Under the pieces are notes generated by a model. The model ran no database searches. It saw only the letters and a list, made by a program, of their open reading frames with translations, and had not been told where the DNA came from. A DNA stretch of 64,000 nucleotides from contig NZ_LR732328.1 of the NCBI RefSeq assembly GCF_902506325.1, positions 685,882 through 749,881 on the forward strand, in the 5' to 3' direction. The stretch is from Limnobacter sp. 130. Lineage in GTDB: Bacteria; Pseudomonadota; Gammaproteobacteria; Burkholderiales; Burkholderiaceae_B. Of this stretch, positions 47,408-58,504 are shown piece by piece; position 1 is the first letter of the stretch, and the number at the start of each line of letters is the position of its first letter. Position numbers and translations under genes: made by a program.

Positions 47408-48268
47408 CTAGCGTAACAACAATGCAGGCACTTTTGTGGCCCTCAGCATGTCTTCAGTTTTGCTGCCGAAGAACAATTTACGCAAAGGCGAGTGCGTGTA
47501 AGCACCCATCACCAACATATCGGCCTGGTGAATTTCCAAACCCTGAATCATTTGGCTTACCACATCGCCCTGCACGTGGCTGAACTCGGTCGGCACGCCA
47601 GACTCACTCAAGGTTTGTGCGGCCTCCTCAAGCAGTTTGATCCCGCTGTTGTTCTTCTCGCCACACATCAGCAAGGTGCCTTTCATGCCTTTAAACAGTT
47701 GGCTTTGAAGCACGGTTTCAACACCGCGTTTGCTCACGGCGCTGCCATCGAATGCAAACAGAAAGCGTGCTGGTACTTTGAATTCGTCGTGAACCCCAAG
47801 CACCGGCTTGTTCAACGCACGCACCGCTGCTTCGAAAGTGCGGCCAATGTCGCGGTTCGATGCCTCTGATGTTTCACCACGCCTGCCAATGATTGCAATG
47901 CGTGTTTCGTTCTGAAGCTCAAGCAGGCAGTTCACCAGCGTGCCGTGCCGAAGCCGGGAATCGGCCTGCACTACACCGTGATCAAGTGCGCGTTTTCGCA
48001 GTTCATTGAGAAACAGGCGGCCTTGGTCTCGGGCCTTTTTGGTTTTTTCACTGTCGCTGCTCAAAAGTTTGTTCAGCAAAGTTTCCTGTGCGTCAAATCC
48101 GATCGCCCCGCTGTGGTCTTCGCCGGAACCTTGTTCCAGGTGGCGGTCGATGGCATGCAGAAACTCGACAGGCGCATTGATCTGCCTGGAAACCCAACTT
48201 GCGCAATCCGCCACGGCAGTTGCATATCTGGAGCGGTCCACACAGGCAACAATTTTACGTTCTTCCAT
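47408..48268 (-). CDS. Universal stress protein, tandem UspA domains
   Basis: 286 residues with two Usp domains: IVACVDRSRYATAVADCASW at the start and FLFAFDGSAVSKRGVETVL near residue 168. The second has an ATP-loop-like GAYTHSPLRKLFFGS at the end. Universal stress proteins act in stress survival by unclear means. It follows the SulP transporter gene by 11 bases on the same strand, with AAGGAG before its ATG, so the two form an operon. Confidence 0.9.
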   Translation of the reverse strand: MEERKIVACVDRSRYATAVADCASWVSRQINAPVEFLHAIDRHLEQGSGEDHSGAIGFDAQETLLNKLLSSDSEKTKKARDQGRLFLNELRKRALDHGVVQADSRLRHGTLVNCLLELQNETRIAIIGRRGETSEASNRDIGRTFEAAVRALNKPVLGVHDEFKVPARFLFAFDGSAVSKRGVETVLQSQLFKGMKGTLLMCGEKNNSGIKLLEEAAQTLSESGVPTEFSHVQGDVVSQMIQGLEIHQADMLVMGAYTHSPLRKLFFGSKTEDMLRATKVPALLLR

Positions 48269-48279
48269 GTTTCTTCTCC

Positions 48280-49758
<1,479 letters not shown>

Positions 49759-49941
49759 TTTTAATCAATCAATATTTTGGAAAAGCAGTGGGTGCCCGGC
49801 AACTCGGGGAGGCCAGACCAATAGAAACTACGAATATGAACTTGAATTTTTACAAGGGTAGGCGCGGGATTTGTTAACAATGCAGGCGCGAAGGATACCC
49901 GTAAGCCAATGGGTGTGTCAAACCAGACCCAGGCATGTTAA

Positions 49942-49970
49942 TTGACTAAAAATTCATCAACTTTTTAGAT
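49942..49970 (+). promoter_or_regulatory. Sigma-70 promoter of the GNAT-nitrilase gene
   Basis: TTGACT and TTAGAT are separated by 17 bp, 48 bases before the start codon, which has GGAG upstream. Confidence 0.65.
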
Positions 49971-50017
49971 ATGTTCTAATAGAGCCGTTCACGAAGTAAA
50001 CAAATGGAGCAGTCACC

Positions 50018-51577
50018 ATGTCGACAGAAACCGAAAATACCGAGTATGAACACACCGAACACAAGTTAACCTTGCGCAATTTGCAGGTCTCGGATTACCC
50101 AGATATCAAGCGAATCATGGAGGCGGTGTATCACAGTGCCGGTGGCGCATTGCCCGAGGCCAAGTTTCGTTCAATTCTGAAAACATTTCCCGAAGGGCAA
50201 ATCTGTATTGAGGACGATGGCAAAGTGATTGCCGCCGCCTTTGCCGTGGTGGTTGATTACGACAAGTTTGGTGACAAGCACACCTACATGGAAATTACGG
50301 GCAACATTTACGCCACCACCCACGACCCCAAGGGCGATGTGTTGTACGGCATTGATGTGTTTGCGGATCCGGATTACCGCAACATGCGCCTGGGGCGCCG
50401 TTTGTATGAAGCGCGCAAAGAGCTGTGCCAAAACCTGAACCTGCGCGCGATCATGGCGGGTGGTCGAATTCCCGGCTACAAAGAACACATGAAAGACATG
50501 TCGCCCCAGCAGTACATTGCGGCGGTGAAGCGCAAAGACATTTACGACCCGATTTTGACTTTTCAGTTGAGTAACGATTTTGAAGTGAAGCAGGTGTTGA
50601 AAGGCTACCTGCCCGAGGACAAAGAGTCGCAGGGTTATGCCACGCTGCTTGAGTGGTTCAATTTGTATTTCGAACCAGAAAAGCCCATGTTGTTTGGTGC
50701 TCCCAAAACAACTGCAAGAATTGGTTGCGTGCAGTGGCAAATGCGCGAATTCCACAATGTTGAAGATGTGGTGAAGCAGGCCGAGTACTTTATCAATGCT
50801 TTGTCTGATTACCGTTGCGATGTGGCCTTGTTTCCCGAATTTTTCAATGCACCATTGATGGGCTTGGCTGGCAACGGCAATTCACTGGAGGCCATCCGCC
50901 ACCTGGCCACCTACACGGATCAAATTCGCGACGAAATGAGCCGCATGGCGGTGAGCTACAACATCAATGTGGTGGCGGGGTCCATGCCGGTGATGGAAGA
51001 CGGTGCGCTGTACAACGTGGCCTATTTGTGCCGCCGCGATGGCACGGTGGACGCCCAATACAAAATTCACCCCACACCGCATGAAAAGCGCGAGTGGATG
51101 ATGGAAGGCGGCAGCAAGTTGAGTGTTTTCGACACCGACTTCGGCAAGATCGGTATTTTGATTTGTTACGACTCCGAGTTTCCTGAATTGTCGCGCGTGC
51201 TTGCCGACAAAGACATGCAAATTTTGCTGGTGCCTTTCTGGACCGACACCAAAAACGGTTACTTGCGTGTGCGCCGTTGTGCGCAGGCACGCGCCATTGA
51301 AAATGAATGTTATGTGGCCATTTCAGGCAGCTTTGGTAACCTGCCCAAGGTGGACAATGTGGACATTCAGTATGGTCAAACCGCTGTGTTCTCACCCTCT
51401 GATTTCGCATTCCCGCACGACGCCATCATGGCTGAAACCACACCCAACACCGAGATGACCCTGATTGTGGATGTGGATCTGGACAAACTTCAAACGCTGA
51501 AGAATGAGGGTTCAGTGCGCAACTACCTGGACCGCAGGCGCGACTTGTACAAGGTGGTTTGGCTAGGCGACAATTGA
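50018..51577 (+). CDS. Bifunctional GNAT acetyltransferase / carbon-nitrogen hydrolase
   Basis: 519 residues. About residues 15-215 are a GNAT domain (LRNLQVSDYPDIKRIMEAVY; NMRLGRRLYEARKEL as the CoA loop). About residues 230-510 are a nitrilase-superfamily domain with catalytic Glu274 (LFPEFFN), Lys349 (YKIHPTPHEK) and Cys383 (LICYDSEFPE). The family is known as a fusion but its substrate is not established; an amide hydrolase coupled to an acyl transfer is plausible. Its end overlaps that of the MocR gene by 15 bases. Confidence 0.92.
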   Translation: MSTETENTEYEHTEHKLTLRNLQVSDYPDIKRIMEAVYHSAGGALPEAKFRSILKTFPEGQICIEDDGKVIAAAFAVVVDYDKFGDKHTYMEITGNIYATTHDPKGDVLYGIDVFADPDYRNMRLGRRLYEARKELCQNLNLRAIMAGGRIPGYKEHMKDMSPQQYIAAVKRKDIYDPILTFQLSNDFEVKQVLKGYLPEDKESQGYATLLEWFNLYFEPEKPMLFGAPKTTARIGCVQWQMREFHNVEDVVKQAEYFINALSDYRCDVALFPEFFNAPLMGLAGNGNSLEAIRHLATYTDQIRDEMSRMAVSYNINVVAGSMPVMEDGALYNVAYLCRRDGTVDAQYKIHPTPHEKREWMMEGGSKLSVFDTDFGKIGILICYDSEFPELSRVLADKDMQILLVPFWTDTKNGYLRVRRCAQARAIENECYVAISGSFGNLPKVDNVDIQYGQTAVFSPSDFAFPHDAIMAETTPNTEMTLIVDVDLDKLQTLKNEGSVRNYLDRRRDLYKVVWLGDN

Positions 51578-53005
51578 GGACTCAAACAAGGCCCCCAGTT
51601 TTGCAATCGCCACTGCGGTGTCGTCTGTCACCGGGTGGCCGCAGTTCAGGCGAATGCAGTTTTTGTACAATCCACTGGCTGAAAAAACCGCCCCTGGCAT
51701 GTAGGCTACCTTGCGGGCAATGGCCTTGTTGAACAGTGCGGTGGTGTCAATGTCGCCGGGCAGTTCAACCCACAACACAAAGCCGCCTTTGGGCTCAGAA
51801 ATTCGGGTTCCCTTGGGGAAGTACTTCAGCACCAAACTACCCATGGCGCGCACCTGTGTTTCAAACTGCTGTCGCAGTGTTCGCAGGTGCCGCTCAAACG
51901 ATCCTTTTTCAAGATAGTGCGCCACGGCCACTTGGGTAATCGGATTGGTCGAACCGCTGAGTATTCGTTTTTTCGACAACACCTGTGCGGCGTATTTACC
52001 ACCGGCTACATAGCCAATACGAAGCGACGGGCTCAGCGATTTCGAGAACGAGCCACACATTAAAACACGGTCACTTTGTTTGCCAGCCTTCAAGGGGCGT
52101 GGGCGAAACCGTTCGAAGTACAGGTCGGCGTACACATTGTCTTCCACAATCGGAAAGTCGTATTTCTCGGCCAACTCCAGCAATTTTTTGCGGTTTGAAT
52201 CTGGCATCACCGAGCCCATCGGGTTGCTGGCCGTGGGGCATACAATGCAGGCCGCAATGCGGGTTTGCTTCACTGCAATTTCCAGTGCTTCCAGCGACAT
52301 GCCATGCTCCGGGCTGCTCGGAATTTCCAGCGCACGCAAACCCAGCGACTCGATCATTTGCAAGAGCAGGTAATAACCGGGCGATTCCACTGCAACAATG
52401 TCGTTGTGCTTGGCCACGCTTTGCAAGGCCAGGCTAAGGGCTTCTGTGCAGCCATCGGTGATCACCAGTTCATCGCGCTTTAACTTCATGCCCATTAACT
52501 CGAACCGTTGTTGCAGCTGCTGCACCAGTTCCGGCTGGTTGGGCTCCACATGGCTGCCCAGGGTTAGCAGGTCGGGGCGAGTGCGGTTAACCGTGGCATA
52601 GCTTCGGCGCAGGGTGGCAATGGGTAACAGCTCGTGTGCAGGGAAAGCCACGCCAAGTGGCGATACATCGTGTCGTGTGCTGCTTTTCAAAAGCATGGCG
52701 ATTTGATCCGCCACTTCCAGGTTAACCGGCGGTTCCAGCACAATGGAGTCGGGCGCCTGGGTGCAGCTTTGAACGGTGGGTGCATTGCGGGCCTGCACGT
52801 AATAACCCGATTTTGCCACTGGCTGAACATAGCCGCGGTCTTCAAGCAGGTTCAATGCTTTTTGTACGGTGTCGATGGAGTAGTGCCATTGCTCAGACAA
52901 TTTCCGGATGGAGGGCAGTTTGTACCCGGCTGCAAAGTGATTGTTTTCAATCAGGGCTTGCAGGTTCAAGGCCAGGGTTTCGTATTTGCGAGAAGTGGTG
53001 TCCAC
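51563..53005 (-). CDS. MocR-family PLP-dependent transcriptional regulator
   Basis: 480 residues. An N-terminal GntR winged helix (YKLPSIRKLSEQWHYSIDTV near residue 28) is joined to an aminotransferase-like domain of about 370 residues; the PLP Lys is in MCGSFSKSLSPSLRIGYV near residue 325. Such proteins sense PLP-related or amino compounds. It follows an MFS gene by three bases, so the two are one operon; repeats of AATCTGTACTG in the region between that operon and the LysE gene are likely its targets. Confidence 0.9.
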   Translation of the reverse strand: MDTTSRKYETLALNLQALIENNHFAAGYKLPSIRKLSEQWHYSIDTVQKALNLLEDRGYVQPVAKSGYYVQARNAPTVQSCTQAPDSIVLEPPVNLEVADQIAMLLKSSTRHDVSPLGVAFPAHELLPIATLRRSYATVNRTRPDLLTLGSHVEPNQPELVQQLQQRFELMGMKLKRDELVITDGCTEALSLALQSVAKHNDIVAVESPGYYLLLQMIESLGLRALEIPSSPEHGMSLEALEIAVKQTRIAACIVCPTASNPMGSVMPDSNRKKLLELAEKYDFPIVEDNVYADLYFERFRPRPLKAGKQSDRVLMCGSFSKSLSPSLRIGYVAGGKYAAQVLSKKRILSGSTNPITQVAVAHYLEKGSFERHLRTLRQQFETQVRAMGSLVLKYFPKGTRISEPKGGFVLWVELPGDIDTTALFNKAIARKVAYMPGAVFSASGLYKNCIRLNCGHPVTDDTAVAIAKLGALFESSIVA

Positions 53006-53008
53006 GGT

Positions 53009-54166
53009 TTAAACCTCGCTTTGCTTTTTCAGTTGCCACACCATGAACACACCGGCCACCATCAATGCCGCCGCCAGGTACAGCGAACCCCGGTAGGTGC
53101 CGGTGCGCTCGGCGATGATTCCGGCCAAAGCGGGTGCGGCAATTTGCGACACGCCATAACTCAATGTCATGCGCGCCATGGCCTTGCTGGGGTTGGCCGG
53201 AAATTGCCGGCCCGCAATGCTCAAGGTCAAATTCACGATGCCTGCAAAGGTGCCGCCAAACAGCACGGCGCTGACCATGTTGGCCCAGTAGCCGTCGATA
53301 AAACCAGCCATTAGAATTGAAATAATTTGCAGAATGTAGGCAAGTACCAGCGCTTCGAACACGCCGGTTACACGCGCAACGCGATCCCAAAAGAAAGAGG
53401 AGGGAATTGCGGCCAGCCCCACCACAACCCAAACCCATGGACCTTTGCCCTGTAGTTCGGGCAGGGTTTCTGCAATGGCCACAATGAAGGTGGCGCTGAT
53501 CACATAGCCAAACCCTGCGCAAAAGTAGGCGCCCAACATCAACCGCATCCACTTGGCGCTGGGCGGTGGCACGTCAGCCACTTGGGTTTCAGTGCTGCCG
53601 GCTTTGGCGGGTTGGGGCATCCAGATCCATGCCGGTACAAAAAACAGCACGCCCACCATACCCAATACCCACCACTGTTGGTCCCAGGCCAGGTGGTCGA
53701 CCATGGCCATCACCGCCAGGCCAGACAACACCAGGCCCATACCCGCCCCGGCAAAGTGCAGGCCCAACTCGGTTTTCAGGTTCTGGCGGGCCAGCCAGTT
53801 CATGATCAAACCCGATGCGATCAACATGCCTGCCGTGCTGGACACGCCAGAAATAAAACGTAGAAACATCCACATGTTCACATCGGTGGTCAGGCCCATG
53901 GCAATGGTGCTGAGCACAGCCACGATCAAGCCCAAGCGGTACAGCAGGTATTTGTAAGTCAGGTTGCTGAGGGTGGAGGCCAACAATGCGCCGCTGATGT
54001 AGCCAATGTAGTTCACCGTGGCCAGCCAGCCGCCATCAAAGGCGCTTAAACCCGCCTGTTCCCGCATGATGGGAAGCAGGGGCGTGTAGGAAAAGCGTGC
54101 CAAACCCACGGTCAGAATAAGGGAGCAAATGCCTGCAGCAATGACTTGCCAGCGTTCTAATTTCAT
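53009..54166 (-). CDS. YbfB/YjiJ family MFS transporter
   Basis: 385 residues from ATG 54166 (a GTG at 54181 would add five). About twelve hydrophobic helices; VGLARFSYTPLLPIMREQAG is the YbfB/YjiJ signature. Probably exports or imports a small metabolite; substrate unknown. In operon with the MocR gene and divergent from a LysE exporter gene, which suggests one regulon for the handling of an amino compound. Confidence 0.88.
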   Translation of the reverse strand: MKLERWQVIAAGICSLILTVGLARFSYTPLLPIMREQAGLSAFDGGWLATVNYIGYISGALLASTLSNLTYKYLLYRLGLIVAVLSTIAMGLTTDVNMWMFLRFISGVSSTAGMLIASGLIMNWLARQNLKTELGLHFAGAGMGLVLSGLAVMAMVDHLAWDQQWWVLGMVGVLFFVPAWIWMPQPAKAGSTETQVADVPPPSAKWMRLMLGAYFCAGFGYVISATFIVAIAETLPELQGKGPWVWVVVGLAAIPSSFFWDRVARVTGVFEALVLAYILQIISILMAGFIDGYWANMVSAVLFGGTFAGIVNLTLSIAGRQFPANPSKAMARMTLSYGVSQIAAPALAGIIAERTGTYRGSLYLAAALMVAGVFMVWQLKKQSEV

Positions 54167-54199
54167 GGGGGCCACCCGCACAGAATTCTAGTTTCAAAA

Positions 54200-54264
54200 G
54201 CAGTACAGATTTTTTTAAATTTAATCTGTACTGCACATTATTTCATTATCCTGAATCTGTACTG
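54200..54264. promoter_or_regulatory. Three copies of an AATCTGTACTG operator-like repeat
   Basis: GCAGTACAGATT (54200-54211) and AATCTGTACTGC (54223-54234) form a perfect 12-bp inverted repeat with an 11-base A/T spacer. A third copy in direct orientation lies at 54254-54264, 31 bases from the second. All lie between the MFS-MocR operon and lysE. Confidence 0.75.
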
Positions 54265-54322
54265 AAATTGCAAAAGTTCTTACAGTGAGTGTTCCATTTT
54301 TACTCCACGAGAGGAGTTCGCC

Positions 54323-54925
54323 ATGCAGCACTTTCAAGCAATCGCCTTGTTTGCGTTTTTAAGCATCATTACGCCCGGGCCCAACAACCTCATGATCATG
54401 ACAAGCAGCATGAATTTTGGTGTTCGAAAAAGTCTGCCTCATTTCTTCGGCATCATCGTGGGCTTCCCTTTGATGCTGCTGGCCATGGGCCTGGGTTTGA
54501 ATGCGGTGTTTGAAAGCCTGCCGTGGTTTCACACGGTGCTGTTGGTGTTTAGCCTGTTGATGATGGTGTATTTGGCGTGGCGAATTGCCAGTTTTTCTCC
54601 TTCCGCTGACGCCCTAAAGCCTGGATCGAAACCCCTGAGTTTTGTAAATGCGGTGTTGTTTCAGTGGGTGAATCCCAAGGCCTGGTTCATGGCGACCGCT
54701 GCTGTGGCTTTGTTCCCTGCCAGTTCAAACGCACCCTTGCTGGATGTGGTCACTGTTGCCTTGATCATGGCCAGTGTGGGTTTGTTGTGTGTGGGATTGT
54801 GGCTTGTATTGGGTGCACGCCTGCGGACATTCATCAACAGCCCTGCGCGCCTGAAGTGGTTCAATGGAGCCATGGCCGCCAGCTTGGTGCTGTTTTTTGC
54901 ATACAGCACCGCGCAGGCCGTGTAA
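54323..54925 (+). CDS. LysE family translocator
   Basis: 200 residues with about six helices. ITPGPNNLMIMTSSMNFG near residue 16 is the LysE/RhtB signature. It exports amino acids or related compounds. GAGGAG lies 10 bases before the ATG. Divergent from the MFS-MocR operon over a shared set of repeats, so probably under the same MocR regulator. Ends four bases from a convergent desaturase gene. Confidence 0.9.
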   Translation: MQHFQAIALFAFLSIITPGPNNLMIMTSSMNFGVRKSLPHFFGIIVGFPLMLLAMGLGLNAVFESLPWFHTVLLVFSLLMMVYLAWRIASFSPSADALKPGSKPLSFVNAVLFQWVNPKAWFMATAAVALFPASSNAPLLDVVTVALIMASVGLLCVGLWLVLGARLRTFINSPARLKWFNGAMAASLVLFFAYSTAQAV

Positions 54926-54929
54926 TTGA

Positions 54930-56084
54930 TCAAGGCAAAGACAAACGCCAAATGTTCCATGTGGTGGTGCCGAACTGCCGCGTGAAGCTGCCCTTGTTGT
55001 AGGGCAGTCCGTATCGCGCCGCCATGGCCTGTACCCGAGGTGACATTTCCGCATAGCGGTTGGCGGGAATGTCGGGGAACAGGTGGTGCTCAATTTGATG
55101 GCTCAGGTTGCCCGATAAAATATGGAATAGCTTGCCGCCCGTGATGTTGCAACTGCCCAGCAACTGGCGCACATACCAGGCCGCGCGCGTTTCGCCTTCC
55201 ACTTCTTCCTTCGTGAAGTGGTGTACACCCGCTGGAAAGTGGCCACAGAAAATAATCACATTCGACCAAATATTGCGAATGCCATTGGCAATCAGGTTGG
55301 CGATCACGGTGAAGCCTGTTGCAGCCAGCGCAATGTTCACAACGTCAAAGCCAAAGTAAATCGTGAATGGCAGGGTAACGGCCGCACCCAGCAAAGGCCA
55401 GCACACATAGTCTTTGAGCAATTGGTGGCGCACCTTCCAGCCAATGCGTTTGAGCATCGGAATAATTTCCCTGAAACTTTTTTTGCCCGCCAGCAGCTTG
55501 TCCGCTTCCAGATCGTGCAAGGCCACGCCCCACTGGAACATCATCATGAGAATGAAGTTAATCACCGGGTTGAACAGGTACTTGGCATGCCAGCGCTGGT
55601 CATCGGTTACACGCAGCACGCCGTAGCCAATGTCGGGGTCTTTGCCGTGTACATTGGTCCACGTGTGGTGCACCACATTGTGGCTGTGTTTCCATTGGTC
55701 AGAAGGGCAGACGTTGTCCCATTCCCAGGTGTTGGATTGAATATTGGGGTCGCGCATCCAGTCAAACTGGGCATGCATGATGTTGTGCCCCAGCTCCATG
55801 TTCTCAATGCTTTTTGAAACCCCCAGCATGATCGCACCCAGCAGCAGCACTGCCCAGAATTGTGGCCAGCCCGTGAAGGTCCAGTCGCTCATGGGCAGAA
55901 GGAAAAAGCTGAGAAACACAACAATGCGCCCGGTCAGCATCAGTGTGCGCTGCCACTTGATCACTGAAAGAATGTAGGCGCGGTCTTTGCTGCCCAGTGA
56001 ATCTGCAATTTCATTGCGTATGGCGTCCATTTCGCGACCGAATTCTTCAATGTCGCTGGCGCTCAAATGTTTTGGCATGCCCAT
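54930..56084 (-). CDS. Fatty acid desaturase (DesB-like)
   Basis: 384-residue membrane-bound non-haem di-iron desaturase. All three His boxes are present: HNIMH (near residue 100), HNVVHH (near 134) and HQIEHH (near 330). It introduces a double bond into an acyl chain, in the DesB type into acyl-CoA. It follows a ferredoxin-reductase-like gene by 13 bases, which would supply its electrons, as for the DesC-DesB pair of Pseudomonas. No DesT-type regulator is adjacent. Confidence 0.9.
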   Translation of the reverse strand: MGMPKHLSASDIEEFGREMDAIRNEIADSLGSKDRAYILSVIKWQRTLMLTGRIVVFLSFFLLPMSDWTFTGWPQFWAVLLLGAIMLGVSKSIENMELGHNIMHAQFDWMRDPNIQSNTWEWDNVCPSDQWKHSHNVVHHTWTNVHGKDPDIGYGVLRVTDDQRWHAKYLFNPVINFILMMMFQWGVALHDLEADKLLAGKKSFREIIPMLKRIGWKVRHQLLKDYVCWPLLGAAVTLPFTIYFGFDVVNIALAATGFTVIANLIANGIRNIWSNVIIFCGHFPAGVHHFTKEEVEGETRAAWYVRQLLGSCNITGGKLFHILSGNLSHQIEHHLFPDIPANRYAEMSPRVQAMAARYGLPYNKGSFTRQFGTTTWNIWRLSLP

Positions 56085-56097
56085 GTGTGTCTCCTGC

Positions 56098-57228
56098 TTA
56101 CACTTCGATTTCTGCGTCGCCCACGGCAGCGCACACGCAAATCTGAATCACTTGCCCGGTTTCGTTAATCAGTGCGTTGGTGCGCAAGTCGCGTACACAA
56201 CCACTGGCCAGTTTCACGTCGCAGCCATGGCAAATACCCATCCGGCAACCATGCTCCGGGTTCAGGCCGGAATCTTCGGCCAGGCGAAGCAGGTTGGTTT
56301 CACCGTCTGAATTCGCGTTCACATTGCTGTTCAGGAATTTCACAACCCCGGTTTTTACCTCGGTTGGGACACCAGCCAACTGCGCACGAAAACGCTCAGT
56401 GTGCACCTGACGGCTTAGCCCTTCGGCTTCGTACAGCTGCTCGATAGAATCCAGCATGGTCTGCGGGCCGCAGGCGTACACATCGCGTTTGCGCCAGTCC
56501 GGGCAAAGCTGTTCCAGTTGTTCTTCCGAAAAGTGCGGGCGCTTGCCAGTGATTTCCTCTGGCTTTTGACCCGGTTCACGGGTGTGCACCAGGTTCAGCT
56601 TATACAGCTTCTGATTGTCCGAAATTTCTTTCAGTTCACGCCCAAAAATCACATCGTAGGTGTGGGGCGCATAGTGAATGTGCACGGTGTTGGGCATGCG
56701 TTCTTGCAGTACCAGGCTGCGCAGCATGCTCATAATCGGCGTAATGCCACTGCCCGCAGTAATGAATAATGGCAGCACGGGTTGCGCATCGGGCAGGTAA
56801 AAGTCGCCTTGCGGCACGCCGATCGGCACGTAATCGCCCACTTTCAGTTTGCGCACCAAGTGGTGCGACATGCGGCCGTTGTCGATGGCTTTCACGGTGA
56901 TCGTGAAGCAGCCGTCGTTGCGCTCTGGTGCGGAGCTGATGGAATAGGTTCGTGTGAAGTGTTGGCCGCCAATGGGCACGCCAATTCGCAAATGCTGGCC
57001 GGGGCGGTGGCTTCGCCAGTTCAGCCCGGGGCGCAGCGTAATGGTGCGTGAATCGGAGGTTTCGTCCCACACCGCTTCAACCCGGGCCTGTAAAGCATGT
57101 GTGCTCCACAGCGGGTTGACCAATTCAATGTAATGGGAAGTTCGAAGGGGGAATGCAAAGGCGTCAGAGACTTTCGTCACGAGGCCAGTGATCTGTTTGA
57201 ATAACGTGGGTCCTGCCTGAGCCTGCAT
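56098..57228 (-). CDS. Ferredoxin reductase with C-terminal 2Fe-2S domain (DesC-like)
   Basis: 376 residues from ATG 57228 (GAGGAG upstream; the frame is open further up). An FAD domain (RTYSISSAPERNDG), an NAD domain (LFITAGSGITPIMSML) and a C-terminal plant-type 2Fe-2S domain with EHGCRMGICHGCDVKL and a fourth Cys in SGCVRDL. It passes electrons from NAD(P)H to the desaturase encoded just downstream. The pairing and order match DesC-DesB. Confidence 0.9.
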   Translation of the reverse strand: MQAQAGPTLFKQITGLVTKVSDAFAFPLRTSHYIELVNPLWSTHALQARVEAVWDETSDSRTITLRPGLNWRSHRPGQHLRIGVPIGGQHFTRTYSISSAPERNDGCFTITVKAIDNGRMSHHLVRKLKVGDYVPIGVPQGDFYLPDAQPVLPLFITAGSGITPIMSMLRSLVLQERMPNTVHIHYAPHTYDVIFGRELKEISDNQKLYKLNLVHTREPGQKPEEITGKRPHFSEEQLEQLCPDWRKRDVYACGPQTMLDSIEQLYEAEGLSRQVHTERFRAQLAGVPTEVKTGVVKFLNSNVNANSDGETNLLRLAEDSGLNPEHGCRMGICHGCDVKLASGCVRDLRTNALINETGQVIQICVCAAVGDAEIEV

Positions 57229-57321
57229 TCTGTCTCCTCGTTTTTGTATTGTAAAACGAGTGTGCACTGAAACACATTGCAAGTCATTCCGCACTGCACC
57301 AGCGGTCGGTGTTTTTCTGAC

Positions 57322-58491
57322 CTAGCGATTTCTGCCGTAAGCGTCGTGCGACGAAACCCACTCATCGGCCAGTATGGCCGACAACAAAGACAAATCGCCC
57401 GCAAGCACTGTAGCACCCACGATCTCCGCCAGTTTTCGTGCTTTACCTGTGCCCTCGCAGCCCAGCATTTTCAGGCATTCAGATTGTGTGGCCAACCCAG
57501 TTCCGCCGCCTTTTGTTGCACAAATTACGGAAGGCAATGTGACAGAAAAATACAAATCCCCATCGGCTGTAATATCCATGAACACCATGCCGGTGTGGCT
57601 TTCCACCACATTGGCTTCGTCTTGCCCGGTGGCAATGAACAGGGCTGCAATGCCATTGGCCGAGTGGGGGCCACTGTAGGCACTGCCCGCCAGTTGAGCA
57701 CCAATGGCGCTGCGCTGGCGTTGCTTGAAAATCGTTTCAGGCGTGGTGCGGGCCAGGCGTTGCAGCACTTCACGCTGAATGGTGGCTTCTGCGATTACCC
57801 GTTTACCCCGGCTGTGCAACAAATTCATGTGGGAATGTTTTTTGTCAGTTTCTATCGCGCCGCTCAGCGCAAAGTAACTGATTGCTTCTGGTGAGTTTTT
57901 CAAAATCCACTGGCAGGCAGCGTGGGTGGCCTTGCCACACATGTTTTGCCCGGCTGCGTCGCCCGTGGTGTAGTTAAAACGTGTGTACACCATGCGGGCC
58001 ACTTGCCAGGTTTGAATGTGTTCAAGTTTGCCAAAGCCTGTGGTTTTCTCTGCCTCGGCTTTCACGGTGAGCAGGTTTTCATTGAGCCAATTTAAAAATC
58101 GTTTTGCAGCCCGCGCATCTTCAAATTCAAACAAGGGCGCGCGCTGCATGAATTCCTCAGCCACTGTTACTTTCACACCGCCCGATTCACTCACCATGCG
58201 CATACCACGGCTGTAGCTGGCCACCAGCGTGCCCTCCGTTGTCGCCATGGGCACGTAAAACCAGCCTTGAGCATGTTCGCCGTTGATCAGCACTGGCCCT
58301 GCAACACCCACCGGCATTTGCACCACACCAATAAAATTCTCGGTGTTGCTTTTCAGGCTTTCAGGGGGCAGGGAATAGGTGCCAGTGTGTTGCAGCGTGG
58401 CACCGGTTTGCTGCGTTAAAAACTCGCGGCGGGCCTTGGCAGCGTCTTCGGAATAATTGTCGTCAAATCGTGGAATGGGTGTGCGAGTCAT
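57322..58491 (-). CDS. Hydroxymethylglutaryl-CoA reductase, class I-type
   Basis: 389 residues. All catalytic residues of HMG-CoA reductase are in place: Glu86 (MATTEGTLVAS), Lys217 (ETDKKHSHMN), Asp291 (ATGQDEANV) and His382 (SSHDAYGRNR). The motifs GDAAGQNM, SRGKRVIAEA and CATKGGGTGLA are of the class I kind (eukaryote/archaeon), not class II of Pseudomonas mevalonii. It would convert HMG-CoA to mevalonate with NAD(P)H, or the reverse. No other mevalonate-pathway or HMG-CoA lyase gene is in the window. 13 bases after a coiled-coil gene. Confidence 0.92.
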   Translation of the reverse strand: MTRTPIPRFDDNYSEDAAKARREFLTQQTGATLQHTGTYSLPPESLKSNTENFIGVVQMPVGVAGPVLINGEHAQGWFYVPMATTEGTLVASYSRGMRMVSESGGVKVTVAEEFMQRAPLFEFEDARAAKRFLNWLNENLLTVKAEAEKTTGFGKLEHIQTWQVARMVYTRFNYTTGDAAGQNMCGKATHAACQWILKNSPEAISYFALSGAIETDKKHSHMNLLHSRGKRVIAEATIQREVLQRLARTTPETIFKQRQRSAIGAQLAGSAYSGPHSANGIAALFIATGQDEANVVESHTGMVFMDITADGDLYFSVTLPSVICATKGGGTGLATQSECLKMLGCEGTGKARKLAEIVGATVLAGDLSLLSAILADEWVSSHDAYGRNR

Positions 58492-58504
58492 CAGTGGTTT
58501 GCCT

